This document shows, one piece after another, positions 17,006 to 24,337 of a DNA stretch of 64,000 nt; the stretch's first letter is position 1, and each line of letters begins with the position of its first letter. Location of the stretch: NCBI RefSeq assembly GCF_022513565.1, contig NZ_JAKWBE010000012.1, positions 62,001 to 126,000 on the forward strand, read 5' to 3'. The position numbers and the translations under genes are program-made. Under the pieces are notes generated by a model. That model was given only the letters and a program-made list of their open reading frames with translations. It was not told where the DNA came from and did not search any database. Origin of the DNA: Streptomyces gilvus (GTDB lineage Bacteria > Actinomycetota > Actinomycetes > Streptomycetales > Streptomycetaceae).

Positions 17006-17866
17006 ATGCTGCCCTGGAACCGAGTGCTCAGACCCCTGGCCGCGGCGCTGCTGACCGCCGCGGTCGCCCTCGTCCCCGCCACCGCCGCCCACGCCTCGGC
17101 CGCTCCCACGAGCGGGTGGAACGACTACTCTTGCAAGTCCTCCGCCGCCCACCCCCGCCCCGTCGTCCTGGTCCACGGCACCCTCGGCAACTCGGTCGAC
17201 AACTGGCTGGGCCTCGCCCCCTACCTGGAGAGCCGCGGCTACTGCGTCTTCTCCCTCGACTACGGCCAGCTCTCCGGCGTCCCCGTCTTCTACGGCCTCG
17301 GCCCCATCGACAAGTCGGCCGAGCAGCTCTCGGCCTTCGTCGACAAGGTGCTCGCCGCCACCGGAGCCGCCAAGGCCGACGTCGTCGGCCACTCGCAGGG
17401 CGGCATGATGCCCCGCTACTACCTGAGGTTCCTCGGCGGAGCCGCCAAGGTGAACGCGCTGGTCGGCATCGCACCCGACAACCACGGAACCGACCTCGAC
17501 GGCCTCACCAACCTGTTGCCGTACTTCCCGGGAGCGTCGGACCTGCTGTCCTCGTCCGTTCCGGGCCTCGCCGACCAGATCGTCGGGTCCGCCTTCCTCA
17601 CCAAGCTCAACGCCGGCGGCGACACCGTCCCCGGCGTCCACTACACCGTCATCGCCAGCAAGTACGACGAGGTCGTCACGCCGTACACGAGTCAGTTCCT
17701 GAGCGGTTCCGACGTGCACAACGTCCTCATCCAGAACCTGTGTTCGCTCGACCTCTCCGAGCACGTCCTGATGGGTCTCAGCGACCGGCTCGCCTTCCAC
17801 GAGGTGGCCAACGCGCTCGACCCGGCGCACGCCACCCGGACCACCTGCGCGTCCGTGCTGAGCTGA
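17006..17866 (+). CDS. Secreted triacylglycerol lipase/esterase
   Basis: A 286-residue exported lipase of the actinobacterial LipA/EstA-like group. The signal peptide (PLAAALLTAAVALVPATAAHA) is cut near residue 32. The oxyanion-hole strand is PVVLVHGTLGNSVDNW and the nucleophile elbow is VVGHSQGGMM. The acid and histidine are likely in VIASKYDEVVTPY and LDLSEHVLMGLSD. Cysteines at several positions suggest disulfides in the mature enzyme. A strong AAGGAG ribosome site precedes the ATG by 7 nt. It would hydrolyse acyl esters outside the cell. It is monocistronic and ends at a strong shared terminator. Confidence 0.93.
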   Translation: MLPWNRVLRPLAAALLTAAVALVPATAAHASAAPTSGWNDYSCKSSAAHPRPVVLVHGTLGNSVDNWLGLAPYLESRGYCVFSLDYGQLSGVPVFYGLGPIDKSAEQLSAFVDKVLAATGAAKADVVGHSQGGMMPRYYLRFLGGAAKVNALVGIAPDNHGTDLDGLTNLLPYFPGASDLLSSSVPGLADQIVGSAFLTKLNAGGDTVPGVHYTVIASKYDEVVTPYTSQFLSGSDVHNVLIQNLCSLDLSEHVLMGLSDRLAFHEVANALDPAHATRTTCASVLS

Positions 17867-17875
17867 CGCACGAAC

Positions 17876-17910
17876 GGGGCCTGTCCGACCTGAGCCGCCG
17901 GACAGGCCCC
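17876..17910. terminator. Strong bidirectional terminator between lipase and LPMO genes
   Basis: A perfect 12-bp stem (GGGGCCTGTCCG at 17876-17887 with 17899-17910) closes an 11-nt loop, starting 10 nt after the lipase stop and ending 15 nt from the LPMO stop. Confidence 0.8.
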
Positions 17911-17924
17911 GCCCCCCGTGGGGT

Positions 17925-18875
17925 CTACCGACGGCCCGAGGTCGTCGCGCGCCGGCGGACCGAGGCGAACAGCGCCGCCGACCCCAGCGCGAGCACCGCC
18001 GCACCGCCCATCGCGAGGTACGGGGTGCTGCCACCGCCCCCCGTCGCGGCGAGGTTCTCCGCGGCACCGGCCGCCTTCGGCGTGTCGGCGGCGGCCGGCT
18101 CGGCCGACGTGGCGGCGTCCTGGTCGCCGTGACCGTGGTGCTCGACCGTCGACTTGTCGGCACCGGCCGCGATCTGCCGGTCGGAGGGCGCGGAGGCGGT
18201 CGGAGCCGGTGTCGAGTCGGTGGCCGTGGCGCCGCCGCCCCCGAAGGTGACGTCCGAGCAGGAGTAGAAGGCCTCCGGGCTGTCCGAGCGCTGCCAGACC
18301 GCGTACAGGAGCTGCCGCCCCGAGCGTTGGGGGAGGGTGCCGGAGAACGTGTAGAAACCGTTCGCGGCAACCGGGTCGGTGGCCTGCGCCACCGGGGCCG
18401 ACAGGTCCAGGTCCTTCCAGGCCAACGGCTTCGCGGGGTCGTAGCCCGGCTTGGTGATGTACACCGTGAACGTGCCCTTGTGCGGGGCGGTCACGCGGTA
18501 CCTGAAGGTGTACGAGCCGTCGCGCACCCCCGTCGCCGGCCAGTCCGCGCGGGGCAGGTCGAGGCCCTTGAACTCCTCGTTGCCCGCGCCGCACAGCCTG
18601 CCGTCCGGGATCAGCTCCTGGTGGCGGCCGTTCGCGTCGCCGACGCGGATGCCGTTCCAGTCGTAGAGCGCCTGGGTGCCGCCGGCGGCGACCGCGGCCC
18701 TGCACGCGTCCGACGTCGGGCTCTCCGGGTTCTCCGCGTAGCACTGCGCGACCCGGCTGACCGGGTCGCCCATCGTCCCGTGCGCCGACGCGGGGACGGC
18801 GCAGAGGACGGTCAGGGCGAGCGGACTCGCGCCGAGGGCGGCGATCGTGACGGCCTGGCGGAGGCGTGCGGGCAT
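17925..18875 (-). CDS. AA10 lytic polysaccharide monooxygenase with LAATG sortase anchor
   Basis: A 316-residue chitin-binding type-4/AA10 protein. The signal peptide ends at ASA and leaves His32 as the mature N-terminus (HGTMGDP). The second copper ligand is likely His85 in NGRHQELIPDG, completing the histidine brace. The catalytic domain ends near residue 210 and a Ser/Thr/Ala-rich spacer follows. The C-terminus has LAATG, a hydrophobic segment (YLAMGGAAVLALGSAALFASV) and RRR, the arrangement of a class E sortase substrate. So this copper oxidase of chitin or cellulose is probably fixed to the cell wall. GAGGAG precedes the ATG. Confidence 0.93.
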   Translation of the reverse strand: MPARLRQAVTIAALGASPLALTVLCAVPASAHGTMGDPVSRVAQCYAENPESPTSDACRAAVAAGGTQALYDWNGIRVGDANGRHQELIPDGRLCGAGNEEFKGLDLPRADWPATGVRDGSYTFRYRVTAPHKGTFTVYITKPGYDPAKPLAWKDLDLSAPVAQATDPVAANGFYTFSGTLPQRSGRQLLYAVWQRSDSPEAFYSCSDVTFGGGGATATDSTPAPTASAPSDRQIAAGADKSTVEHHGHGDQDAATSAEPAAADTPKAAGAAENLAATGGGGSTPYLAMGGAAVLALGSAALFASVRRRATTSGRR

Positions 18876-19036
18876 GCGGAATCTCCTCGGAACGGTCCTG
18901 GGCGAATCCCGTGGGGTGTGATCAGAAGCTAGCCCGGAGAAACCGTGAAATCGCCTGCTGGGGACGGGCGAGGGAGATCCTTATGCTCGCGTTAAGGGAG
19001 TGCTGAGACTGGGATCAGGTAGGGAGCGTGGCCGGC

Positions 19037-19486
19037 ATGGCGGACGACGGGATCCGGGCGGCCGGGGCCGCCGACGTGGCGGCCGTGAAAGCCGTGACCG
19101 ACGCCGCGTACCACCCCTACATCGAACGGATCGGGGTGGTGCCGGTGCCCATGGAGGCGGACCACGCGGCGAACGTGGCCGCGGGGAAGGTGTTCGTGAC
19201 GGGCGATCCCGTCATCGGGCTCGTCGTGCTGGAGGAGCGCGACGACCATCTGTTCCTCGACAGCATCGCCGTCCACCCCGACGCACACGGCACGGGCGTG
19301 GGGCGACGGCTGCTGGACTTCGTCGAGGCACGCGCGCGTGCGCTCGGGCTGCCCGAGGTCAGGCTCTACACCAACGCGATGATGTGGGAGAACCAGAAGA
19401 TCTACCCGAAGTTCGGCTACGAGGCCGTGGAGCGGCGGGTGGACGGCCCCTACGACCGTGTCCACTTCCGCAAGCGGCTCGACTGA
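19037..19486 (+). CDS. GNAT-family N-acetyltransferase
   Basis: A 149-residue GNAT enzyme. The acetyl-CoA loop is in DSIAVHPDAHGTGVGRRLLDFVEARARALGLPEVRLYTNAMMWENQKIYPKFGYE, a very typical motif A/B pair. The ATG at 19037 is preferred over the GTG at 19028 because AGGGAG lies 10 nt before it. The substrate is unknown; free small molecules or peptide N-termini are possible. It is divergent from the LPMO gene, and the small ORF that follows is on the opposite strand. Confidence 0.85.
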   Translation: MADDGIRAAGAADVAAVKAVTDAAYHPYIERIGVVPVPMEADHAANVAAGKVFVTGDPVIGLVVLEERDDHLFLDSIAVHPDAHGTGVGRRLLDFVEARARALGLPEVRLYTNAMMWENQKIYPKFGYEAVERRVDGPYDRVHFRKRLD

Positions 19487-19492
19487 CCGCTC

Positions 19493-19627
19493 TCAGCCGT
19501 CGGGCCACCACGTTCTCGCGATGTCCTTGCGCACCTCCGGGCGTCCGGCGGAACGCTCGTCGGCTTCCTCGCGGACCCTGCGCGAGTCCGTCTTCTTCAG
19601 GGGCTTCTGCACAGTGGTCCGGCGCAT
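19493..19627 (-). CDS. Small basic protein, 44 residues, unknown function
   Basis: An open frame of 44 codons plus stop, starting MRRTTVQKPLKKTDSRR and ending RTWWPDG. A perfect AAGGAGG stands 6 nt before its ATG, which is the main reason to call it. It is highly charged (many K, R, E, D), has no hydrophobic segment, and should be soluble and partly helical. It lies convergent to the acetyltransferase and divergent from the methyltransferase; the shared upstream region carries a 19-nt direct repeat. I do not recognise a domain. The composition would suit a nucleic-acid- or protein-binding peptide, but that is only a guess. Confidence 0.72.
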   Translation of the reverse strand: MRRTTVQKPLKKTDSRRVREEADERSAGRPEVRKDIARTWWPDG

Positions 19628-19709
19628 GGCTGCCTCCTTCAGTGCCTACCGGGTTCCGCGTTCTCACGGAGGTAGACCCTTTTCGGGAGAGTGACTCATC
19701 GGTGCGGGT

Positions 19710-19755
19710 CTGTCAGTGGCGGCTGTCACGATTCGACTGTCAGTGGCGGGTGTCA
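19710..19755. promoter_or_regulatory. Two 19-nt direct repeats between divergent small ORF and methyltransferase
   Basis: CTGTCAGTGGCGGCTGTCA at 19710-19728 recurs at 19737-19755 with one base changed, 27 bp apart. Each copy itself carries TGTCA at both ends. The spacing suggests two regulator dimers or paired promoter elements. Confidence 0.55.
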
Positions 19756-19766
19756 CTCTGGGGGAC

Positions 19767-20393
19767 ATGACGAACGACAGTGAAGCTCTGACCGGGGCGG
19801 GCGCGGCTTCCGGCCTGGACTGGGACGCCGAGGCCGCCTCCTTCGACGACGAGCCGGACCACGGACTGCGCGATCCGGAGGTGCGGCGGGCCTGGGCGGG
19901 CCGGCTGGGTGACTGGCTGCCGGCGAGGTCCTCGGACGTCCTCGACCTCGGCTGCGGCACGGGCAGTCTGTCGCTCCTCGCGGCCGAGCAGGGACACCGC
20001 GTCACGGGCGTGGACGGCTCGCCGGCCATGGTCGAGCTGGCGCGGGCCAAACTGGCCGGACGTGACGCCGCGTTCCTCCTCGGCGACGCGGCGGCACCGC
20101 CGGTGGGGGAGCAGCGCTTCGACGTGGTGCTCGTACGGCATGTGCTGTGGGCCCTGCCCGATCCCGGCCGCGCGCTGCGGCACTGGAGGGGGCTGCTGCG
20201 GCCGGGCGGGCGGCTCGTGCTGATCGAGGGCGTGTGGGGGACCGTCACGCCGGCCGGCATCCCGGCCGGCACGCTTGCCGGGCTCGTCGAGCCGCTGGCC
20301 GAGGTGGTGCGCGTGGAGCCGCTGTCGCAGGACGCGGCGCTGTGGGGCGGGCCGGTCGAGGACGAGCGGTACGCGGTGGTGGCGCTGGTGTGA
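19767..20393 (+). CDS. Class I SAM-dependent methyltransferase
   Basis: A 208-residue Rossmann-fold methyltransferase. Motif I is VLDLGCGTGSLSLLA (about 60-74), followed by VTGVDGSPAMVELARAK, the acidic-loop region FLLGDAAAPP, the motif IV-like FDVVLVRHVLWALPDP and a post-motif RPGGRLVLIEGVW. The ATG at 19767 directly follows GGGG. The acceptor is unknown; the sequence is of the generic Methyltransf_11/25 type. It ends in a small duplication of its own 3' end and a hairpin shared with the convergent DUF402 gene. Confidence 0.88.
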   Translation: MTNDSEALTGAGAASGLDWDAEAASFDDEPDHGLRDPEVRRAWAGRLGDWLPARSSDVLDLGCGTGSLSLLAAEQGHRVTGVDGSPAMVELARAKLAGRDAAFLLGDAAAPPVGEQRFDVVLVRHVLWALPDPGRALRHWRGLLRPGGRLVLIEGVWGTVTPAGIPAGTLAGLVEPLAEVVRVEPLSQDAALWGGPVEDERYAVVALV

Positions 20394-20427
20394 GGCTGCG
20401 TCGCTGGTGTGAGGCGGTGGCGCCTCA
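20383..20427. terminator. Short duplication and hairpin between methyltransferase and DUF402 genes
   Basis: CGCTGGTGTGAGGC (20383-20396, containing the methyltransferase stop) is repeated exactly at 20402-20415. The second copy begins a hairpin, TGAGGCG-GTGG-CGCCTCA at 20410-20427, that also covers the stop codon of the convergent DUF402 gene. Confidence 0.5.
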
Positions 20428-20925
20428 GGCCAACAGCGCGTCGAAGCCGCCCTCGCGGGCCAGCCGCTCCAGGGTGTCCAGGGCCGCGCCCGCCGCTGCC
20501 GCCGCCTCCGGGTCCCTGTCCGCGAGGCCACTGGCCGCGAACTCGTCCTCGTCCAGCCGGCGTACGTCCCTGCCGTCGGCCGAGCGCCACAGGTCCAGGT
20601 CGAGGTCCTCGACGATCAGTTCCGAGCCGAAGCGGACCGCGGGCCGGGTGACGTCGCAGTACCAGCCCTTCAGCCCGCCCTCGGCGTCACGGACCTCCTT
20701 CACCGCGTACCAGCGGTCCCGCCAGTAGTACTCGGTGAAGACGTCGCCCTTCTCGAAGCGCACGAACCCGAAGTCACGGACCCCCTCGCCCGCCCAGAGG
20801 GCGCGTACGGCGATCCGGTCGCCGTCGGGGTGGATGAGGTCGGCCTCGTAACCGATCTTCGTGCGGCCCGCCTTGACGAGGACGACGTTCAACCGCCGGG
20901 CGGGTTCAGCCGAGTTCGCGGACAA
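20425..20925 (-). CDS. DUF402 domain protein
   Basis: A 166-residue DUF402 protein, a family that includes nucleotide phosphatases and RNA-binding enzymes. Conserved features include YYWRDRWYAVKEVRDAEGGLKGWYCDVTRP and FGSELIVEDLDLDLW, the acidic cluster thought to hold metal. The start is a TTG at 20925 with GGAGG shortly upstream, inside the 3' end of the preceding acetyltransferase gene; the overlap is 20 nt and suggests translational coupling. The final helix is alanine-rich. Substrate unknown. Confidence 0.85.
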   Translation of the reverse strand: MSANSAEPARRLNVVLVKAGRTKIGYEADLIHPDGDRIAVRALWAGEGVRDFGFVRFEKGDVFTEYYWRDRWYAVKEVRDAEGGLKGWYCDVTRPAVRFGSELIVEDLDLDLWRSADGRDVRRLDEDEFAASGLADRDPEAAAAAGAALDTLERLAREGGFDALLA

Positions 20926-21832
20926 AGCGCACCTCCGACGCGGAGATCTCGTACCCCAGCCACTTGTTGATCGCGAGCATCGGGCCGTTTCCGGCGTCGT
21001 TGCCCGTGTGGGCCTCGGTGAAGCCGGCGGCGCGGGCGCGGTGCAGGGAGTGGTTCTTGGCGAGCTTGGCCAGACCCCGGCCGCGGAAGGCGCGTGCGGT
21101 GCCGGTCATGGCGGTGAAGTAACGGGTGCCGTCGGTGTAGGCCACGGTGAAGGCGGCGGGGCGGCCGTCGACGACCGCCACCGTGGTCAGGTCGAGGTTG
21201 ATGTTCGGGTGCTTCCAGCTCTCCTCGATCCAGACCTCGTAGTCCGTGAACTCGGTGTCGACATCGCTCGGTTCGTCCGCCGTCGTCTCGGCGTCCAGCT
21301 CGAACAGCGGGCGCGGGTCGTCCGCGAAGTCGGCGGCCGTGCGCAGTTCGGTGCCGGGAGGGGGGTCCTGCAGGGGCGGCAGCGTGACGTTCGCCAGGTC
21401 CAGCCGGAGGAAGCCGGCCGAGCGGCTGGCGCGGTAGCCGTGGTGCTCGGCGAAGGCGCGGTTGGCCGGCTCGTCGAGGACCCACGCGAACAGCTTCGTC
21501 GCACCGTGCGCGATCAGGTACTCCTCGGACGCCTGGACCAGGAGCCGGCCGGCGCCGCGGTGGAGCCGGTCCGGGTGCACGTAGATGTTGAGGTACCCCT
21601 GGCCCGGCTGCGGGCTGTCGTGGACGAGGCCGATCTGGGCCGTGCCGATCATCTCGCCGTCCTCCTCCGCCACCAGCGCCCGGGCCTTCGCGTCCGGGTG
21701 GGTGTGGAGGAGGCGGTGACGGATGGCGTCGGCGGTCCACATGACGTACGGGAGGCCGAGATGGCGGATGAGGGCGAAGTCCTCGAGGTCTTTCCGGTCG
21801 TCGGGCCGTAGGTCGCGCACGGTTGCTGTCAT
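20906..21832 (-). CDS. Double GNAT acetyltransferase
   Basis: A 308-residue protein with two GNAT-like halves. The N-terminal half holds GYLNIYVHPDRLHRGAGRLLVQASEEYLIAHGATKLFAWV. The C-terminal half holds TAMTGTARAFRGRGLAKLAKNHSLHRARAAGFTEAHTGNDAGNGPMLAINKWLGYE. The double arrangement resembles mycothiol-synthase-type and related enzymes, but it is not MshD itself as far as I can tell. It overlaps the DUF402 start, so the two are probably one transcript. A GntR regulator is divergent from it, with 71 nt between the two starts. Confidence 0.85.
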   Translation of the reverse strand: MTATVRDLRPDDRKDLEDFALIRHLGLPYVMWTADAIRHRLLHTHPDAKARALVAEEDGEMIGTAQIGLVHDSPQPGQGYLNIYVHPDRLHRGAGRLLVQASEEYLIAHGATKLFAWVLDEPANRAFAEHHGYRASRSAGFLRLDLANVTLPPLQDPPPGTELRTAADFADDPRPLFELDAETTADEPSDVDTEFTDYEVWIEESWKHPNINLDLTTVAVVDGRPAAFTVAYTDGTRYFTAMTGTARAFRGRGLAKLAKNHSLHRARAAGFTEAHTGNDAGNGPMLAINKWLGYEISASEVRFVRELG

Positions 21833-21903
21833 GAAGGCGCACGCTACGGGGAGGTCGAGCCAGGGTGCCTCCCATTTTCGGGCGGGTACGGGACAATCGG
21901 GCC

Positions 21904-22275
21904 GTGACCTTGAAGATCCACATCGACGACAGCGCCGCGCCGTACGAGCAGGTGCGGGCGCAGATTTCCGAGCAGGCGCGGACCGGTGTGCTGCCGGTGG
22001 GGTACCGGCTGCCGACCGTGCGGGGGCTCGCCGAGTCGCTCGGGCTGGCGGCGAACACGGTGGCGAAGGCGTACCGGGCGCTGGAGAGCGACGGGGTGAT
22101 CGAGACGCGGGGCCGCAACGGGACGTACGTGGCGGCGGCGGGCTCCGCGGCGGAACGGGAGCTCGCGGCGGCGGCTCAGGCGTACGTGGAGCGGGCGCGG
22201 CGGCTGGGGCTGGCGGAGGCCGACGCGCTGGCCGCGGTGCGGGATGCGTTGCGGGCGGGGTACGGGGAGGGCTGA
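21904..22275 (+). CDS. GntR-family regulator, YtrA-like short form
   Basis: A 123-residue GntR protein made of little more than the DNA-binding domain: PYEQVRAQISEQARTGVLPVGYRLPTVRGLAESLGLAANTVAKAYRALESDGVIETRGRNGTYV. A C-terminal helix of about 45 residues follows and probably dimerises it. This short layout is typical of the YtrA subfamily, which usually controls nearby ABC transporters; none is adjacent here. The GTG at 21904 is chosen because the domain starts within ten residues of it; an upstream ATG would only add low-complexity sequence. Confidence 0.85.
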   Translation: MTLKIHIDDSAAPYEQVRAQISEQARTGVLPVGYRLPTVRGLAESLGLAANTVAKAYRALESDGVIETRGRNGTYVAAAGSAAERELAAAAQAYVERARRLGLAEADALAAVRDALRAGYGEG

Positions 22276-22290
22276 GCGGGATCCGGCACG

Positions 22291-23067
22291 TCAGCGGGGC
22301 GAGAGCGACGGGGTGCGGGTGACCCGGAGGCCCGCTGTTCGGGCCGCCTTCGCGAACGTCGTCGCGTCCTGTACCGCCGCTGCCGTCGGGTCGTTGTTGA
22401 AGTACGCGTGGACGTCCTCGTTCGTCCCCCAGGTGCTCATGATCCGGGTCACCCATGTCTCCAGCGCCCGGCGGCCGTAGTGCGGCCATGGCTGGGCGCG
22501 GCCCTGGTGGAAGCGGACGTAGCCCCAGTCCGTGGTGCGCCACAGCGGGGTCACCGGGCGGGAGAGGACGTCCGCCCAGCACAGGGCCGCGCCCCGGGTC
22601 TGAAGGACCTTGCGCACCTGCGGTGTCCACCATGACTCGTGCCGCGGCTCGACCGCGACCCGGGTGCCCGGCGGGAAGCAGCCGAGGCAGGTGTCCAGCA
22701 GGCCCGGGTCGGCCTTCAGGGTGGGCGGGAGCTGGAGGAGGACCGGGCCCAGCCGGTCCCCGAGACCCGCCGCGTGGGTCATCAGACGGTCGACCGGCTC
22801 CTCGGGCTCCCGCAGCCGCTTGATGTGGGTGAGGTACCGGCTCGCCTTCACCGCGACCACGAAGTCACCCGGCACCCGCTCCCGCCACGTCTCGAAGGTC
22901 TCCCGCGTCGGCAGCCGGTAGAACGCGTTGTTGATCTCCACCGTCGCGAAGTGCGCCGTGTACTCCTCGAGCCACAGCCGCGTGGGGCACCCGTCGGGGT
23001 AGAGCACGCCCCGCCAGTCCTTGTACTGCCACCCCGACGTCCCGACGAACAGGGTCATACCGTCCAT
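22291..23067 (-). CDS. DUF72 domain protein
   Basis: A 258-residue DUF72 (YecE-like) protein with a TIM-barrel fold. Conserved stretches are LFVGTSGWQYKDWRGVLYP at the N-terminus, VEINNAFYRLPTRETFETWRERVP near residue 50, and RVAVEPRHESWWTPQVRKVL near 133. A C-terminal YFNNDPTAAAVQDATTFA is also typical. The biochemical role is unknown. It begins 7 nt after the stop of the AAA ATPase gene and is probably co-transcribed with it. The start is ATG 23067, with a second in-frame ATG nine bases further in. Confidence 0.88.
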   Translation of the reverse strand: MDGMTLFVGTSGWQYKDWRGVLYPDGCPTRLWLEEYTAHFATVEINNAFYRLPTRETFETWRERVPGDFVVAVKASRYLTHIKRLREPEEPVDRLMTHAAGLGDRLGPVLLQLPPTLKADPGLLDTCLGCFPPGTRVAVEPRHESWWTPQVRKVLQTRGAALCWADVLSRPVTPLWRTTDWGYVRFHQGRAQPWPHYGRRALETWVTRIMSTWGTNEDVHAYFNNDPTAAAVQDATTFAKAARTAGLRVTRTPSLSPR

Positions 23068-23074
23068 GAAAGCA

Positions 23075-24178
23075 CTACAGGTACAGCCCCGCGTCCGCCC
23101 CGTCCCGGGGGTCGGGCACCGAGGTCGGTGAGGTGCCCCGGCGCAGCGCGTACAGCTCGGCCAGGGTCGCGCCCTCGCGGCCGACGCCCTCCTCCGTGCC
23201 GAGCCAGCCGACCGCCTCGCGGTGGGTCAGCCTGCCCACCTCGATACGGGCCAGACAGCGGCCGGGGCGGACCACGGCCGGGTGCAGACGCTCCAGGTCC
23301 TCGTTGGTCGTGACGCCCACCAGGACGTTACGGCCCTGCCCCAGCAGTCCGTCGGTGAGGTTCAGCAGCCGGGACAGCGCCTGGCCCGCCGTGTGCTTGG
23401 CCTCGCCGCGGATCAGTTCGTCGCAGTCCTCCAGCAGGAGCAGCCGCCAACGGCCCTTGCCCGTCGAGTCGTCCTCGCCGATCGCGATGTCCATCAGATA
23501 GCCGACGTCGCTGAACAGGCGCTCGGGGTCCAGGACGCAGTCGACCTGGCACCAGTCCCGCCAGGAGCGGGCGAGGGTGCGCAGCGCCGAGGTCTTGCCC
23601 GTGCCCGGCGGGCCGTGGAGCAGCAGCAGGCGGCCGGCGATGTCCTCCGGTGTCGTCTTCATCAGGCGGTCCATCGCCTCGGCCACCGGCGCCGTGTAGT
23701 TCTCCCGCACCTCGTCCCAGGTGCCCGCGGAGATCTGCCGGGTGGTGCGGTGCGGGCCGCGCCTCGGGGAGACGTACCAGAAGCCCATCGTCACGTTCTC
23801 CGGCTGGGGTTCGGGCTCGTCGGCCGCGCCGTCCGTGGCCTGGTCGAGGATCTTCTTCGCGAGCTCCGCGCTGGTCGCCGTGACCGTGACGTCCGCGCCC
23901 CGGTTCCAGCGGGAGATCAGCACCGTCCAGCCCTCGCCCTCGGCCAGCGTCGCGCTGCGGTCGTCGTCGCGGGCCACGCGCAGCACCCGGGCGCCGGCCG
24001 GCAGCAGCGTCGCCCCGGAGCGCACCCGGTCGATGTTCGCCGCGTGCGAGTACGGCTGCTCGCCCGTCGCGAAGCGGCCGAGGAACAGCGCGTCGACGAC
24101 GTCGGACGGCGAGTCGCTGTCGTCGACGTTGAGCCGGATCGGCAACGCGTCGTGTGGGTTCGCAGACATGGCGTCCAT
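23075..24178 (-). CDS. AAA ATPase with N-terminal DUF5925-like domain
   Basis: A 367-residue protein. The C-terminal AAA module has Walker A LHGPPGTGKTSALRTLA (about 198-214), Walker B LLLLEDCDELI, sensor 1-like VLVGVTTNEDL and an arginine-rich VVRPGRCLARIEVG. The N-terminal 180 residues lack a known enzymatic motif and match my memory of a domain called DUF5925. The start is ATG 24178, with ATG 24169 as an alternative; neither has a strong ribosome site. AAA proteins of this form usually remodel a partner protein; none is evident. The DUF72 gene follows at once. Confidence 0.8.
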   Translation of the reverse strand: MDAMSANPHDALPIRLNVDDSDSPSDVVDALFLGRFATGEQPYSHAANIDRVRSGATLLPAGARVLRVARDDDRSATLAEGEGWTVLISRWNRGADVTVTATSAELAKKILDQATDGAADEPEPQPENVTMGFWYVSPRRGPHRTTRQISAGTWDEVRENYTAPVAEAMDRLMKTTPEDIAGRLLLLHGPPGTGKTSALRTLARSWRDWCQVDCVLDPERLFSDVGYLMDIAIGEDDSTGKGRWRLLLLEDCDELIRGEAKHTAGQALSRLLNLTDGLLGQGRNVLVGVTTNEDLERLHPAVVRPGRCLARIEVGRLTHREAVGWLGTEEGVGREGATLAELYALRRGTSPTSVPDPRDGADAGLYL

Positions 24179-24337
24179 GATCCGGCACGGGCGCCCCGCG
24201 TGCACCCGGTTTCCGTGGTGCGCCGGGTGTGTCGGCCGTGACCGGCTGGTCCTGTTGTATCCCCTCCGTCCTGTTACAGAGCTGTGTGGGTGCAACACCT
24301 GCCCTGGCGGGCATTCCTCCCGTTACTGTTGGCCTCG

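Noticed and set aside
19688..19700. AGTGACTCATC as a BldD-type site near the small ORF
   Set aside because: Only a partial match to AGTGA-n-TCAC; such short matches occur by chance, and no developmental role for the neighbours is known.
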